This document shows positions 37,212-46,674 of a stretch of DNA of 64,000 bases, piece after piece. Both the position numbers and the translations under genes were made by a program. Under the pieces are notes generated by a model. The model searched no databases, was not told the origin of the DNA, and worked only from the letters and a program-made list of their open reading frames with translations. The first letter of the stretch is position 1, and the number at the start of each line of letters is the position of its first letter. This DNA is from Desulfococcus multivorans (GTDB taxonomy: Bacteria; Desulfobacterota; Desulfobacteria; Desulfobacterales; Desulfococcaceae), in the NCBI RefSeq assembly GCF_001854245.1, contig NZ_CP015381.1, positions 2,577,001 to 2,641,000 on the forward strand. Direction: 5' to 3'.

Positions 37212-37412
37212 TTAAACGACCGTCACGTTCACGGCGGCAGGTCCTTTTTGGCCCTGCTCGATGTCAAAGGTGACCCTGTCGCCCTCATCAAGGGATTTGA
37301 AGCCGCTTGCATTGATCCCTGAATGGTGAACAAATACATCCGGTCCGTTTTCCTGTTCGATGAATCCATAACCCTTGCTGCTGTTAAACCATTTTACAAT
37401 TCCATCAGCCAT
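37212..37412 (-). CDS. Cold-shock domain protein (CspA family)
   Basis: 66 residues, a complete CSD. RNP1 is KGYGFI and RNP2 is VFVHHS, preceded by GIVKWFNSS. It binds single-stranded RNA and DNA as a chaperone. GGAGGA lies upstream of the ATG at 37412. A long leader of about 110 nt follows its promoter, as is usual for cold-shock genes. Confidence 0.95.
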   Translation of the reverse strand: MADGIVKWFNSSKGYGFIEQENGPDVFVHHSGINASGFKSLDEGDRVTFDIEQGQKGPAAVNVTVV

Positions 37413-37541
37413 CGTGGTAAATCCTCCATGTTAAAAAATTTTTTTCCGGGTTCCAAACTTCAGGCTACCACTTTGACAAATGGACCTTTCCTTTAGAACG
37501 AAACCGGCCCGTCAACCGCGACCGGGCCCTTACTAATGATC

Positions 37542-37572
37542 GTTATACTATCATATTCAAGGAAAAAATCAA
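37542..37572 (-). promoter_or_regulatory. Probable promoter and long leader of the cold-shock gene
   Basis: Minus strand: TTGATT (37567-37572) with TAGTAT after 16 bp (37545-37550) or TATAAC after 19 bp (37542-37547). The leader to 37413 contains a GC-rich inverted repeat (GGCCCG ... CGGGCC, around 37508-37532) and an AT-rich end near the ribosome site. The rest of the 358-bp gap 37413-37770 up to the rightward gene shows nothing else that I can support. Confidence 0.5.
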
Positions 37573-37770
37573 GATTATTTTTAAAATATCGGAAATTTAT
37601 TTCCAGCCGTAGAATTGCGTCACGCTAAAAAATTGACAGACGGCCGTCATTCCTTTACACAGATGGAAAGGGCGCCATTGAAGGGCCGAGTGTCCCCGGG
37701 TTTGAAAATGAAGCCGTACCGTTTGAAGAAAGAAAAACCGAAAAGCCGTACGCCGGGAAAGGAATCGAGA

Positions 37771-38775
37771 ATGAAGGTGTTGATAGCGAATCGGGAGGAG
37801 ACCACCAGACTGATGCCCATGGATGCCTGTATCGATAGCATGGAAGACGCCCTCAGGCTTCTCGACCAAGGCGACGCCGTTATGCCGTTGCGACAGATGC
37901 TCGCCCTGCCCGACAGCAAGAACATCCTGGCACTGATGCCCGCCCACCTTGGCGGCATCGGATCGGTAGGCGTGAAGGTGATCACCATCTTTCCGGGAAA
38001 TCACGGCACGGAATACGACAGCCATCAGGGTGCCGTGCTGCTCTTTGACACCGAACACGGTCGTCTCCAGGCCATCGTGGACGGAACGGCCGTCACGGCG
38101 ATCCGGACGGCCGCCGTCAGTGGGGCGGCCACCCGTCATCTCGCCCGCCCCGATGCGAGCGACCTCGCCATTATCGGCTCGGGCACTCAGGCCGGAACCC
38201 ATCTGGAGGCCATGCTGACGGTCCGGGAGATCCGACGGATTCGCATTTTCAGCCGCTCGACAGCGAGAGCAGATGCCTTTGCCGCCACGGCGGAAAAAAA
38301 ATTCGGACGAGCCGTCGAGGTGATAAAAACGGCGAAGGCCGCCGTTGAAGGCGCCGACATCATCTGTACCACCACCGCCGCTCACGCGCCTGTCGTCATG
38401 GGGGATTGGATTTCTCCAGGCGCCCATATCAATGCCGTCGGCGCCTATCAACCCCATACACGGGAACTGGATACGGCTGCCGTGGCAGGCGCCCGGCTCT
38501 ATGTCGACCGCCTCGAGTCGGCTCTCCGGGAGGCCGGCGAATTCATCATTCCCAGAAACGAGGGCGTCATCGACACAAACCATATCATCGGTGAACTCGG
38601 AGCGTTGCTGTCGGGACGGATCCCCGGGAGACAATCCCCCAGAGACATCACGCTGTTCAAATCTCTCGGCATCGCCGTCGAGGACCTGGCTGCGGCCCGT
38701 CTCATCCTGGATCAGGCCCTTAAAAAGAACATCGGCACCTTTGTGGATTTCGGCGGCGGGGAATCGGCGGCATAA
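37771..38775 (+). CDS. Ornithine cyclodeaminase / mu-crystallin family protein
   Basis: 334 residues. VGVKVITIFPGNH holds the substrate-binding Lys, DGTAVTAIRTAAVSGAAT the following block, and IIGSGTQAGTHLEAML the NAD-binding Rossmann turn. The family includes ornithine cyclodeaminase, alanine dehydrogenase and ketimine reductases; the substrate is not decidable here. The ATG at 37771 with AAAGGA upstream is preferred over in-frame ATGs at 37615 and 37708, which add a basic tail. A Bpt/Ate-type transferase follows after 20 bp. Confidence 0.85.
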   Translation: MKVLIANREETTRLMPMDACIDSMEDALRLLDQGDAVMPLRQMLALPDSKNILALMPAHLGGIGSVGVKVITIFPGNHGTEYDSHQGAVLLFDTEHGRLQAIVDGTAVTAIRTAAVSGAATRHLARPDASDLAIIGSGTQAGTHLEAMLTVREIRRIRIFSRSTARADAFAATAEKKFGRAVEVIKTAKAAVEGADIICTTTAAHAPVVMGDWISPGAHINAVGAYQPHTRELDTAAVAGARLYVDRLESALREAGEFIIPRNEGVIDTNHIIGELGALLSGRIPGRQSPRDITLFKSLGIAVEDLAAARLILDQALKKNIGTFVDFGGGESAA

Positions 38776-38795
38776 CCGGAGGCCGGATCAGGCAT

Positions 38796-39554
38796 ATGGC
38801 AAACCCCACGACAGTTTCAGGTCCGAAGGACCGCCAACTCTGCCGCATGACGGAGACCCGGCGGACGTGTTCCTATCTTCCCGAAAAATTCGCCGCACTG
38901 GAATACCGCCTCATCGCAGGTGCGACATCCGAAACCTGTGGACGGCTTGTGGCCCGGGGATGGCGTCGGTTCGGCATCTCCTTCTTTCGCCCCGCATGCG
39001 AAGACTGTACTGAATGCCGCAGCCTTCGTGTCGTCGTGGACCGATTTCGACCCTCCAAAAGTCAGCGTCGTTGTATAGCCCGAAACCTGAAAGTCGGAGC
39101 AGTTCTCAAACAACCCGGGATCAGCCGCGAACACGTACAACTCTACAATGCGTATCACGAGGACATGCATCATCGCCGCGGATGGCCTTACCGCCCCATA
39201 GAGACTCGGGAATATTTCGAATCCTTTGTCATGGGCGCCGGCGACTTCGGGCATGAGATCGCATATTACAAGGATACGCGTCTCGTCGGCATCGGGCTGG
39301 TGGACATCCTCCCCGGGGGAATTTCCAGCGTTTACTTCTATCATGACCCCGCCTGGCGACACTGCGGACCGGGTACTTTTTCGATTCTCCGGGAAATCCA
39401 ATTGGCGAAAACGATGGGTATTCCCCACCTGTATCTCGGTTACTGCATCCGGGGGAACCCATCCATGAGCTACAAATCCCGGTTTGTCCCTCATGAAATT
39501 CTCGATCCCCGAACGAAGGGTCACCCATCTCCGTCCTGGCGCCCTCCCGCATAA
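38796..39554 (+). CDS. Arginyl/leucyl-tRNA-protein transferase family (Bpt/Ate-like)
   Basis: 252 residues. CSYLPEKFAALEY, RRFGISFFRPACEDCTECRSLRV and FRPSKSQRR match the N-terminal ATE/Bpt domain, whose clustered cysteines (CEDCTEC) can bind a metal or iron-sulfur cluster. The C-terminal GNAT-like half has YYKDTRLVGIGLVDIL and PHLYLGYCIRGNPSMSYKSRF. Bpt adds leucine to N-terminal Asp/Glu in the bacterial N-degron pathway. No clpS or clpA lies nearby. Its last 34 bp overlap the convergent helicase gene. Confidence 0.85.
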   Translation: MANPTTVSGPKDRQLCRMTETRRTCSYLPEKFAALEYRLIAGATSETCGRLVARGWRRFGISFFRPACEDCTECRSLRVVVDRFRPSKSQRRCIARNLKVGAVLKQPGISREHVQLYNAYHEDMHHRRGWPYRPIETREYFESFVMGAGDFGHEIAYYKDTRLVGIGLVDILPGGISSVYFYHDPAWRHCGPGTFSILREIQLAKTMGIPHLYLGYCIRGNPSMSYKSRFVPHEILDPRTKGHPSPSWRPPA

Positions 39555-40900
39555 ACCCGCTGCCGGGCGAGCGCCGCCGCTGCAAGCGGTCCCACCGCCG
39601 AATCCACATAGTCATAGACACGAGCCCTGGTTTTGCCCGGCGCCGGCCGTAAAACACGGCCCAGGTATTGGAGAAGGCGCCCGCTGAACCTGACAGGAGT
39701 GGCGATGAATAAGGTTGCAAGATCCCTGCAGTCGAATCCCTCGCCCACCAGTTGACCGGTGGCCACCAGCACCCGGACCTCGCCGGCTCCAATGCCCTCG
39801 AGCACCGCCTTTCGCTGCCGAGGCGGAACATCCCCGGTCAGGAGCGCCGCTTCGATTTTATACCGATACCGCAGCAGCGACTGGAGGACCTCGCAGTGCC
39901 GTTTCCGATCCGAGAGCACCAGACAAACCCCCTGCCCCTTCAGGGCTTCCGCCGCCACATCCGCCGCGATGAGGTGATTCCGTCTGTCGTCTGCGGTAAG
40001 TTCGGACAGCATCTTCGCATATTCGCGGACCGGATCGTGATAGGGCGAGAAAGCGGTCTCCCGGACCACCACGTCGGCCGCCAGGATGTGGCCGCCTGCC
40101 ACCAGATCTTCTTTTTCGATGACGTGGTGGACATCGCCAAGATACCAGAAGATCAGCTTGGAGAGCTTGTCCCGCCGCCAGGGAGTCGCCGTAAGCCCCA
40201 GCATGAAACGCGCATCGAAGGCGGAGACCGCATCCGTGAAGGTGCGGCTGGGGGTTCGATGGCACTCGTCTACGATAAGGAATCCCGTGTTCGGCGAAAC
40301 CTCACGGCAGCACTTGCAGAGGGACTGGATCAGCGCCACGGTTACCGGCCTGCCCATCTGTTTTTTTCCCGCACCGATAAGCCCGATGTCGTTTTCGGCC
40401 ACATCCAGAAACCGTTTGATGCGCTCGATCCACTGAAAAGCGAGTTCCCGGTTGTGCACCACCACCAGCGACGGCTGCCGCCGCCGGGCCATCATATAGA
40501 GGGCGATAACGGTCTTCCCGCTGCCCGTCGGGGCCGAAAGAACCCCGAACTCCTTTTTCAGCATCCGCTCCGCGGCCTCTTGCTGAAAAGGTTTGAGGAC
40601 TCCGTTGAATACCAGCGCCGTTTCTCCAAATGAGCGCCGTCGGTCATCGATCTCACAGGGCACTCCCGCCCGTCGACACATCAGAAGGAGCTGGCGGACA
40701 AACCCCCGCGGGACGACGAGGTCGCCCCGGCGGGTTTTCTCATAGGCTCTCACGTACTTGGGCGTATCGCCGTTCCACCGGCCCATCCGTTCGTTTTCCG
40801 CCCACCGGGGGTTGAGAAAATTGAGTCGGCGCTTGATCTCGCCTTCGACGTCCTCCGGCACGTTCGACAGGATCAATTGATTGGCAATCAATATGTTCAT
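39521..40900 (-). CDS. SF2 (XPB/RAD25-like, ResIII-type) DNA/RNA helicase
   Basis: 459 residues from the ATG at 40900. Motif I APTGSGKT, motif II DECH, motif III TATPWRRD and motif VI QYLGRVLRP define a superfamily-2 helicase. Before the motor is a domain of about 110 residues (LSNVPEDVEGEIKRRLNF, WNGDTPKYVRAYEK) of the kind that precedes bacterial XPB-like helicases. It probably unwinds DNA in repair; exact role unknown. ATGs at 40921 and 40933 are possible starts, but GAAGAGA precedes the one chosen. Confidence 0.85.
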   Translation of the reverse strand: MNILIANQLILSNVPEDVEGEIKRRLNFLNPRWAENERMGRWNGDTPKYVRAYEKTRRGDLVVPRGFVRQLLLMCRRAGVPCEIDDRRRSFGETALVFNGVLKPFQQEAAERMLKKEFGVLSAPTGSGKTVIALYMMARRRQPSLVVVHNRELAFQWIERIKRFLDVAENDIGLIGAGKKQMGRPVTVALIQSLCKCCREVSPNTGFLIVDECHRTPSRTFTDAVSAFDARFMLGLTATPWRRDKLSKLIFWYLGDVHHVIEKEDLVAGGHILAADVVVRETAFSPYHDPVREYAKMLSELTADDRRNHLIAADVAAEALKGQGVCLVLSDRKRHCEVLQSLLRYRYKIEAALLTGDVPPRQRKAVLEGIGAGEVRVLVATGQLVGEGFDCRDLATLFIATPVRFSGRLLQYLGRVLRPAPGKTRARVYDYVDSAVGPLAAAALARQRVYAGGRQDGDG

Positions 40901-40922
40901 GCTGACATTCTCTTCTTCCATC

Positions 40923-40976
40923 TCAACTTTCATAGGCCGGTGCTTTCCGGTCAACATCATGAAAATCGAAAGTTGA
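40923..40976. repeat. Intergenic inverted repeat, copy A of a dispersed repeat family
   Basis: Arms TCAACTTTC (40923-40931) and GAAAGTTGA (40968-40976) enclose a 36-nt centre with a CCGG-rich core and GTCAACATC. Three segments recur near 60 kb: 40926-40943 matches 60008-60025 at 17 of 18; 40942-40969 matches 60397-60424 at 25 of 28; 40960-40979 matches 59995-60014 inverted at 19 of 20. The element covers the upstream side of the helicase gene. The full gap here, 40901-41393, has no other gene. Confidence 0.6.
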
Positions 40977-41186
40977 ATTCCATGTTGAAAGCCCCGCTCT
41001 GCTTTCCAGGGAAGATCCGGTGGGTCCCGCTGAAAGTTCGGGATCAGGGCTTGCGAATCCCGTGGAATGCGGTGTGATTGAACAATAAGCCGCAGGAACG
41101 GGAAATGAAACGCTGCGCAGATATCGAAGTTCTGCGGGATCGTTATGATTGGCACTCTTCCCGGCGCCGGTCAATAAAGAATTTGT

Positions 41187-41215
41187 TTGACTTGTACGAT
41201 CTAATTGCCTATTCA
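41187..41215 (+). promoter_or_regulatory. Possible promoter for rng
   Basis: TTGACT (41187-41192), a 17-bp spacer and TATTCA (41210-41215). The -35 matches at five of six positions and the -10 at three of six. It lies about 200 bp before the chosen rng start. Confidence 0.35.
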
Positions 41216-41393
41216 ATCATGGAATTATCATCGGCATGAACCGATAGATCCATGGACCTCCCGATAATGATTTTGGCAAGGCCTGGCGATGACGGCATAT
41301 TGAGAGCATATGTCGACGAAGGAGGTCGCCGTCAAAATCACTATCCGGAAGTCTATACAATTCATCTTCGAGAAGGGACAGACACCACGCCAT

Positions 41394-42854
41394 ATGAGCA
41401 GCAAAATCCTTATCAACGCCGTTGATCACGACGAATGCCGCATTGCCAAGGTTACGGACAGCAAACTGGAAGAGTTCAATATAGAAAACGCGGCCAGGGA
41501 GATCACCCACGGCAATATCTACAAAGGCATCATCACCCGGATCGAGCCCGGGCTTCAATCCGTATTTGTAGATTACGGCGCCGAACGGCACGGCTTTCTT
41601 CAAAAGCATGAAATTCACAGTGACTATTTCCAGGACAATCGTACCGGAGAGGATTCCATCAGCAATCTCGTTCGGCGGGGACAGGAACTCCTGGTTCAGG
41701 TGACCAAGGACCCCATCCTCAACAAGGGGGCCATGCTGACAACTTTCATCTCCCTGCCGGGACGTTACATCGTCCTGATGCCCGGAAGCAAGAACAAGGG
41801 CATTTCCCGGAAGATCGAGGACGAAGAGGAACGCAATCGCCTTAAAGAACTCCTCGGCATGCTCAAAATCCCGGACGGTTTCGGTCTCATTATTCGAACG
41901 GCCGGGGCAAGCTGCACCAAAACCCGCCTGGCGAAAGACCTCAGGTATCTCCTCACGCTCTGGAAAAACATCAACAAGAAAGGTATCGGCGAAAGCGCGC
42001 CTGCCCTGCTTTACAAGGAGCGTCATCTCGTCCTCCGCTCCATCCGGGATTCCTTCACCCACGATGTGAAGGAGATCCTCGTCGACACGGAATCGGTCTA
42101 TCAGGAAATCAAAGATTTCATCCATATCATCTCGCCCAAGCATACCCGAATCGTAAAGCTCTACAAAGGGGACAAACCCATCTTTACCAAATATGAGCTG
42201 GAAGACCAGATTGCGTCCATTTACGAAAACCGGGTCGATCTGAAATCCGGCGGTTCCATCGTCATCGATCCTACCGAAGCGCTGGTCGCCATTGACGTCA
42301 ACTCCGGGAAAAGCACCCAGAAACGCTCCATCGAGCAGACAGCGTTCTCCACCAACATCGAGGCCGCCGAGGAGATCGCGCGTCAGTTGAGACTCAGGGA
42401 TCTGGGGGGGCTGATCGTCATCGATTTCATCGACATGCGGGAGTCCAAGCACAAACTGGAGGTAGAGCGGAACCTCAAATCTTTCATCAAACTGGACAAG
42501 GCCCGCATCAAGGTCGGACGGATTTCCCGTTTCGGCCTTCTCGAGATGTCCCGGCAGCGGATCCGCCCCTCCATCGAGTTCGGCAATTTCCAACCCTGTA
42601 AATATTGCGGTGGAAAGGGGCAGTTGCCTTCAACGGAAATGCTGGGGCTCAACATTCTGCGAAGACTGCAACTGGAAACATTGAAACAGGGAATCACCCG
42701 CGTCAAGGGCGTCGTACCTCTTGACGTCGCCGATTATCTGCTGAATAAGAAGAGAAGGGAGATTCTCGACCTGGAGGTTCGCCGCGACATCAGCATTCTC
42801 ATAGAGGGGGATGCGGCCATGCTTCCCAAAGAGAGCACGATTACCAGCGAGTGA
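41394..42854 (+). CDS. rng: Ribonuclease G (RNase E/G family)
   Basis: 486 residues from the ATG at 41394, close to E. coli RNase G (489). An S1 domain spans about 35-120 (GNIYKGIITRIEPGLQSVFVDYG). Catalytic Asp residues are in VAIDVNSGK and VIDFIDM, and the zinc-link motif is CKYCGGKG. It cleaves 5'-monophosphorylated RNA, including rRNA precursors. The start is uncertain: an in-frame ATG at 41310 would add a basic 28-residue tail, and a strong AAGGAGGT at 41319-41326 faces no canonical start codon. The next gene begins 71 bp on. Confidence 0.93.
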   Translation: MSSKILINAVDHDECRIAKVTDSKLEEFNIENAAREITHGNIYKGIITRIEPGLQSVFVDYGAERHGFLQKHEIHSDYFQDNRTGEDSISNLVRRGQELLVQVTKDPILNKGAMLTTFISLPGRYIVLMPGSKNKGISRKIEDEEERNRLKELLGMLKIPDGFGLIIRTAGASCTKTRLAKDLRYLLTLWKNINKKGIGESAPALLYKERHLVLRSIRDSFTHDVKEILVDTESVYQEIKDFIHIISPKHTRIVKLYKGDKPIFTKYELEDQIASIYENRVDLKSGGSIVIDPTEALVAIDVNSGKSTQKRSIEQTAFSTNIEAAEEIARQLRLRDLGGLIVIDFIDMRESKHKLEVERNLKSFIKLDKARIKVGRISRFGLLEMSRQRIRPSIEFGNFQPCKYCGGKGQLPSTEMLGLNILRRLQLETLKQGITRVKGVVPLDVADYLLNKKRREILDLEVRRDISILIEGDAAMLPKESTITSE

Positions 42855-42925
42855 TACGCTGCGTCGGGAGCGGATTCCGACCCTGGAATGAGCATGGAAC
42901 GCGGTTTTTTGAAAGAGGGGGGCTT

Positions 42926-44374
42926 ATGTCGAACTATCAGAGCGGCAGTAATCGAACATTCAAGATAATCCTCATACTGACCATTCTTCTGGTATTGGCG
43001 GTGGGCATCGGATGGTTCTGGTGGATGCAAAAAACCCATGCCCCGGCAACAACGCCCCTTCCGCCCCATTCTTCCCAAACCGTCCCGGAGGGTGAATCGC
43101 CGTCCGCGGGAATGGCGTTGGATTCCGTCGAGACAACGCAATCGCCGGGCCCCGTCGTTCACTACGACATCACCGACGATGAGTTCAAAAAGCTGATGTC
43201 CGAGAGAAAAGCCCAATTCGGACTGAAAGACAGCGTCGACATGATTGTCGAATCGGGCGAGACCCTCGAGGTCGGCGGAATCTCGCTTTCCATGGAGGAG
43301 ATTCTCGAAAAAATCCGGATCAAGAGTGGAACGATATCGGAATCGGATCTGGGCCCCACCCTCTCCACCCTGAACGAAAAGGAGCGGATCGACCGCCTTT
43401 ATACCCAGCTCAGAGAGAGCGAAAAACGCTTTGAGGCGTTGGAAGATGAACTCGAAAAAGCATCGCCGGATACACCTGATCTGGCGAAAAAGCTCAAGGA
43501 ACACGAAAGCCTCCGAGAGGTGGTAAACGACTACCATGCGTACCGCAGCGCTCTTTCGGCGATTCGCGAATGGGAACTCGTCCGGAAACGCAGGGAATCA
43601 GGAGGAAACCCGGCTGAAGAAGCGGCCGTTCTGACCTTGCAGAAAACAGACCTCGAACGCCGCCTGACTGCTGGGATGGAATTCCCGGCGACGGATCCGG
43701 CGGTGGAAGACCGGCTGCTTGAGATTCTGAACGAATCCCGAACCCGATTGAAAGAAATCGATGAAGCCCTTACCGAAATCAAGGATCTGGCCGCCGCACC
43801 GACTCTCGTCCGGGAACGGACCGAGCTCGTCGATCGGATCACCGCGCTGGAAACATACGAAACCGTGCTCAACAGAATCGACAAACTTGAGACCTTTTCG
43901 ACGATGACGGATGCCGAGGCAACGGCAAACATCGATGCAATATTGCAGGACCTTCACGTCACAGCCGACGAATTGGAGGATCGTCTGACGGATCGGCTGG
44001 TTCCCGATGCAAAAACCGAGGTCTACGGCATCTACATCGTCCGCCCCGGCGACAACATCTGGAATATCCATTTTCAATTTCTGAAGGAAAACTTCGCATC
44101 CAGAGGTATCCTCCTGTCCCCCGTCGCCGACGAACCCAACGAAAGGGGCGTCAGTTCAGGGGTGGGGAAAATTCTGAAATTCGCGGAGGGGATGGTTTAC
44201 ATCTACAACCTTCGTGAGCGCCGCCTTTCGGACAACGTCAACATCATTCAGCCCATGACCAAGATCATCGTTTTCAATATGGCCAAGGCCATCGATTTAA
44301 TCAAGAAAATCGAGCGGGATGATATCAAGCGCATTCAGTTCGACGGGGAAACGCTCTGGCTGCCCGCAGAATAA
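42926..44374 (+). CDS. Membrane-anchored coiled-coil protein with C-terminal LysM-like domain
   Basis: 482 residues. One membrane helix at about 13-32 (IILILTILLVLAVGIGWFWW), a Pro/Ser-rich linker, then a long helical, Glu-rich coiled-coil region (about 110-370). Near residue 372 is YIVRPGDNIWNIHF, a LysM-like start (compare YTVKPGDTLWSIA), followed by a longer than usual domain to the end. It could bind peptidoglycan from the inner membrane. GAGGGG precedes the ATG. I do not know a named family. Confidence 0.7.
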   Translation: MSNYQSGSNRTFKIILILTILLVLAVGIGWFWWMQKTHAPATTPLPPHSSQTVPEGESPSAGMALDSVETTQSPGPVVHYDITDDEFKKLMSERKAQFGLKDSVDMIVESGETLEVGGISLSMEEILEKIRIKSGTISESDLGPTLSTLNEKERIDRLYTQLRESEKRFEALEDELEKASPDTPDLAKKLKEHESLREVVNDYHAYRSALSAIREWELVRKRRESGGNPAEEAAVLTLQKTDLERRLTAGMEFPATDPAVEDRLLEILNESRTRLKEIDEALTEIKDLAAAPTLVRERTELVDRITALETYETVLNRIDKLETFSTMTDAEATANIDAILQDLHVTADELEDRLTDRLVPDAKTEVYGIYIVRPGDNIWNIHFQFLKENFASRGILLSPVADEPNERGVSSGVGKILKFAEGMVYIYNLRERRLSDNVNIIQPMTKIIVFNMAKAIDLIKKIERDDIKRIQFDGETLWLPAE

Positions 44375-44416
44375 AGGCCGGCATGGGCGTGCGCAAGGGA
44401 AAAAAATGGAAACCAT

Positions 44417-44445
44417 TTGACGAACGTGGATATTTAAAGTATATG
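44417..44445 (+). promoter_or_regulatory. Probable sigma70 promoter for yajC
   Basis: TTGACG (44417-44422), 17-bp spacer, TATATG (44440-44445). Five of six and four of six matches. The start point would be near 44452, about 60 nt before the yajC GTG. Confidence 0.6.
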
Positions 44446-44513
44446 TGCGCCGTTTTGTTTACAAGAATCGGTCATTTGGAATTAAACTATATATTTTTTC
44501 AAGGAGGTTTGTT

Positions 44514-44885
44514 GTGATCGATATCGCTTATGCAATGGCCCCGCCTGCCGGCGGCGGCTCCGGAGGGGCCGGCGGGTTCGCCTCTTTCGTCCCCCTGATA
44601 TTGATGTTCGTGATCTTCTATTTCCTGTTGATTCGTCCCCAACAGAAAAAGGCGAAGCAGCATCGCGAGATGGTCAATAATTTAAAAAAAGGCGACCGGA
44701 TCATGACCAACGGAGGTCTTTACGGCCGAATCGTCGGTCTGGACGGAGACGCCATATCCCTCGAGATTGCCGATAAAGTCCGGGTCAAAATCAATCGGGG
44801 TTATGTCGGGTCCCTGCTTCAGGATACACCCCAAAAGCAGTCGAACAAAAACGACAAAGATTCCGACGATCTAAAATCCAAATAG
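44514..44885 (+). CDS. yajC: YajC, preprotein translocase accessory subunit
   Basis: 123 residues. A Gly-rich N-terminus precedes one membrane helix (about 27-45) ending in LLIRPQQKKAKQHREMV, then a cytoplasmic barrel (GDRIMTNGGLYGRIVGLDGDAISLEI). YajC joins SecD and SecF at the translocon. The GTG at 44514 is chosen because AAGGAGG lies 7 bp upstream. A long lysine/aspartate-rich tail follows the domain. Confidence 0.93.
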   Translation: MIDIAYAMAPPAGGGSGGAGGFASFVPLILMFVIFYFLLIRPQQKKAKQHREMVNNLKKGDRIMTNGGLYGRIVGLDGDAISLEIADKVRVKINRGYVGSLLQDTPQKQSNKNDKDSDDLKSK

Positions 44886-44901
44886 ATAGAGTATCCTCTT
44901 T

Positions 44902-44958
44902 AAAACCCCGTTTTAAATCGAGATGATTTTCGTTGTCCATCTCGTTTATCGGGGTTTT
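44902..44958 (+). terminator. Two-stage hairpin with T-run between yajC and secD
   Basis: Outer arms AAAACCCCG (44902-44910) and CGGGGTTTT (44950-44958) give 9 bp followed by one more T. Inside, CGAGATG (44919-44925) and CATCTCG (44938-44944) give a 7-bp stem. The outer stem ends in a T-tract, so it behaves like an intrinsic terminator or attenuator placed inside the sec cluster. secD starts 80 bp later. Confidence 0.65.
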
Positions 44959-45037
44959 TCGCTATTGGTCAGTGGATTGCCCCCATCCTCGTTTGCCGGA
45001 TGCATTGACCAAATCCACTCGTGAAAGGAACGGATCA

Positions 45038-46612
45038 TTGAAGAACATCTCATGGAGGCTGATAATCGTTGGCATCGTCCTGACGGCTGCGGTCGTTTAT
45101 CTTCTCCCGACAATCGCACCGGGTATGTGGCCACACAAACAGATCAATCTCGGGCTGGATCTCCAAGGCGGCATGCACCTCGTTCTCGAGGTCGATACGG
45201 ATAAGGCCGTCGAAGGCACCGTAGGTCGTCTGACCCAGGAAATTCGAGACGCCCTCAAAAGCGAGCGGCTCAGATACACCCGGCTCGATCGGGTCGAGGG
45301 AAACGTCATCGTCCTCTCGATCCCGTCGACCGAGGATGAAAAAGTCAATGCCGTCCTGGACGGTGAGTTTCCCGAGCTGCGAATGATAGCGACATCCCGG
45401 GAAAACGATGCCGTCACATTGAGGATGGATTTGCCGGAAAAGGAAGTCGAGGGCATCAAGACCATGGCCGTGGCCCAGGCTCTGGAGACCATCCGGAACC
45501 GGATCGATCAGTTCGGCGTGAGCGAACCGGATATCCGGAATCAGGGTGAGAATCGTATCCTCATCCAACTTCCCGGCATTCGAGACACCCAACGGGCCAA
45601 AGAGTTGATCGGGCGAACCGCACAGCTGGAGTTCAAGCTTCTGGACGAGGTAAACACGCCCCAGGATTATGTCGATAAAACGCCTCCTCCGGGAACCGAG
45701 CTGTTGTGGCAGATCGACCGGGATCCCAATACCCGTCGGGAGATCAAGACCCCCTTTCTGGTCAAGAAAAACGCGGTGCTGACCGGCGCTTACCTGACCG
45801 ATGCCCGGGTCCAGATCGATTCCCAGTACAACGAACCCTATGTTTCCATCAATTTTGATCGCAAGGGTGCACGAATATTCGAAAAGATCAGCGGCGAAAA
45901 CGTCAGGAAGCGGCTGGCCATCGTGTTGGACGACAAGGTTTACTCGGCGCCGGTCATTCAGGAACGGATCAGCGGCGGCGAAGCCCGCATCACCGGTAAT
46001 TTCACCGCGGAGGAGGCCAGGGATCTGGCCATCGTTCTGCGGGCGGGCGCACTTCCCGCCCCCGTAAAAGTGATGGAAGAACGCACCGTCGGGCCGTCCC
46101 TGGGCTCGGACTCCATTCGTAAGGGGCTTTTTTCCATGATCGTGGGCAGCATCCTGGTGGTGATCTTCATGGTCGTTTATTACAACATGTCCGGGCTCAT
46201 CGCCGATCTCGCGCTCATTCTCAACATCGTGTTCATTGCGGCAGGGCTTGCCGTCTTTCAGGCGACGCTGACAATGCCGGGCATTGCGGGGATCATCCTG
46301 ACCATCGGCATGGCCGTGGATGCCAACGTCCTCATCTTCGAACGCATCCGGGAAGAGCTGCGGATCGGCAAAACACAGCATTCGGCCGTCAACGCGGGCT
46401 ACGACCGCGCCACCCTGACCATCATGGACGCCAATGTGACGACCCTCATCGCCGCCTTGGTTCTGTTTCAGTTCGGTACCGGCCCCGTCAAGGGATTTGC
46501 CGTCACCCTAAGCCTGGGAGTGATCTCAAGTCTCTTTACGGCGCTTTTCGTGACGAAAATCGTTTTCGATTATCTGCTCGTCAACCGCCGGGTCAAAAAA
46601 ATCAGCATATGA
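45038..46612 (+). CDS. secD: SecD, protein-export membrane subunit
   Basis: 524 residues. One N-terminal helix, a large periplasmic region starting GLDLQGGMHLVLEVD (the SecD signature), and five C-terminal helices of the RND type with GMAVDANVLIFERIREE. With SecF it uses the proton gradient to pull exported proteins through SecYEG. The start is the TTG at 45038, with AAAGGAACGG upstream; the longer in-frame ATG at 44933 runs through the hairpin. secF follows 62 bp on. Confidence 0.95.
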   Translation: MKNISWRLIIVGIVLTAAVVYLLPTIAPGMWPHKQINLGLDLQGGMHLVLEVDTDKAVEGTVGRLTQEIRDALKSERLRYTRLDRVEGNVIVLSIPSTEDEKVNAVLDGEFPELRMIATSRENDAVTLRMDLPEKEVEGIKTMAVAQALETIRNRIDQFGVSEPDIRNQGENRILIQLPGIRDTQRAKELIGRTAQLEFKLLDEVNTPQDYVDKTPPPGTELLWQIDRDPNTRREIKTPFLVKKNAVLTGAYLTDARVQIDSQYNEPYVSINFDRKGARIFEKISGENVRKRLAIVLDDKVYSAPVIQERISGGEARITGNFTAEEARDLAIVLRAGALPAPVKVMEERTVGPSLGSDSIRKGLFSMIVGSILVVIFMVVYYNMSGLIADLALILNIVFIAAGLAVFQATLTMPGIAGIILTIGMAVDANVLIFERIREELRIGKTQHSAVNAGYDRATLTIMDANVTTLIAALVLFQFGTGPVKGFAVTLSLGVISSLFTALFVTKIVFDYLLVNRRVKKISI

Positions 46613-46674
46613 ATTCCGGGCGTGTAATCGGCAAGCCTTACTGGACCGAACCCATCAACCGAGGATAACGAACC

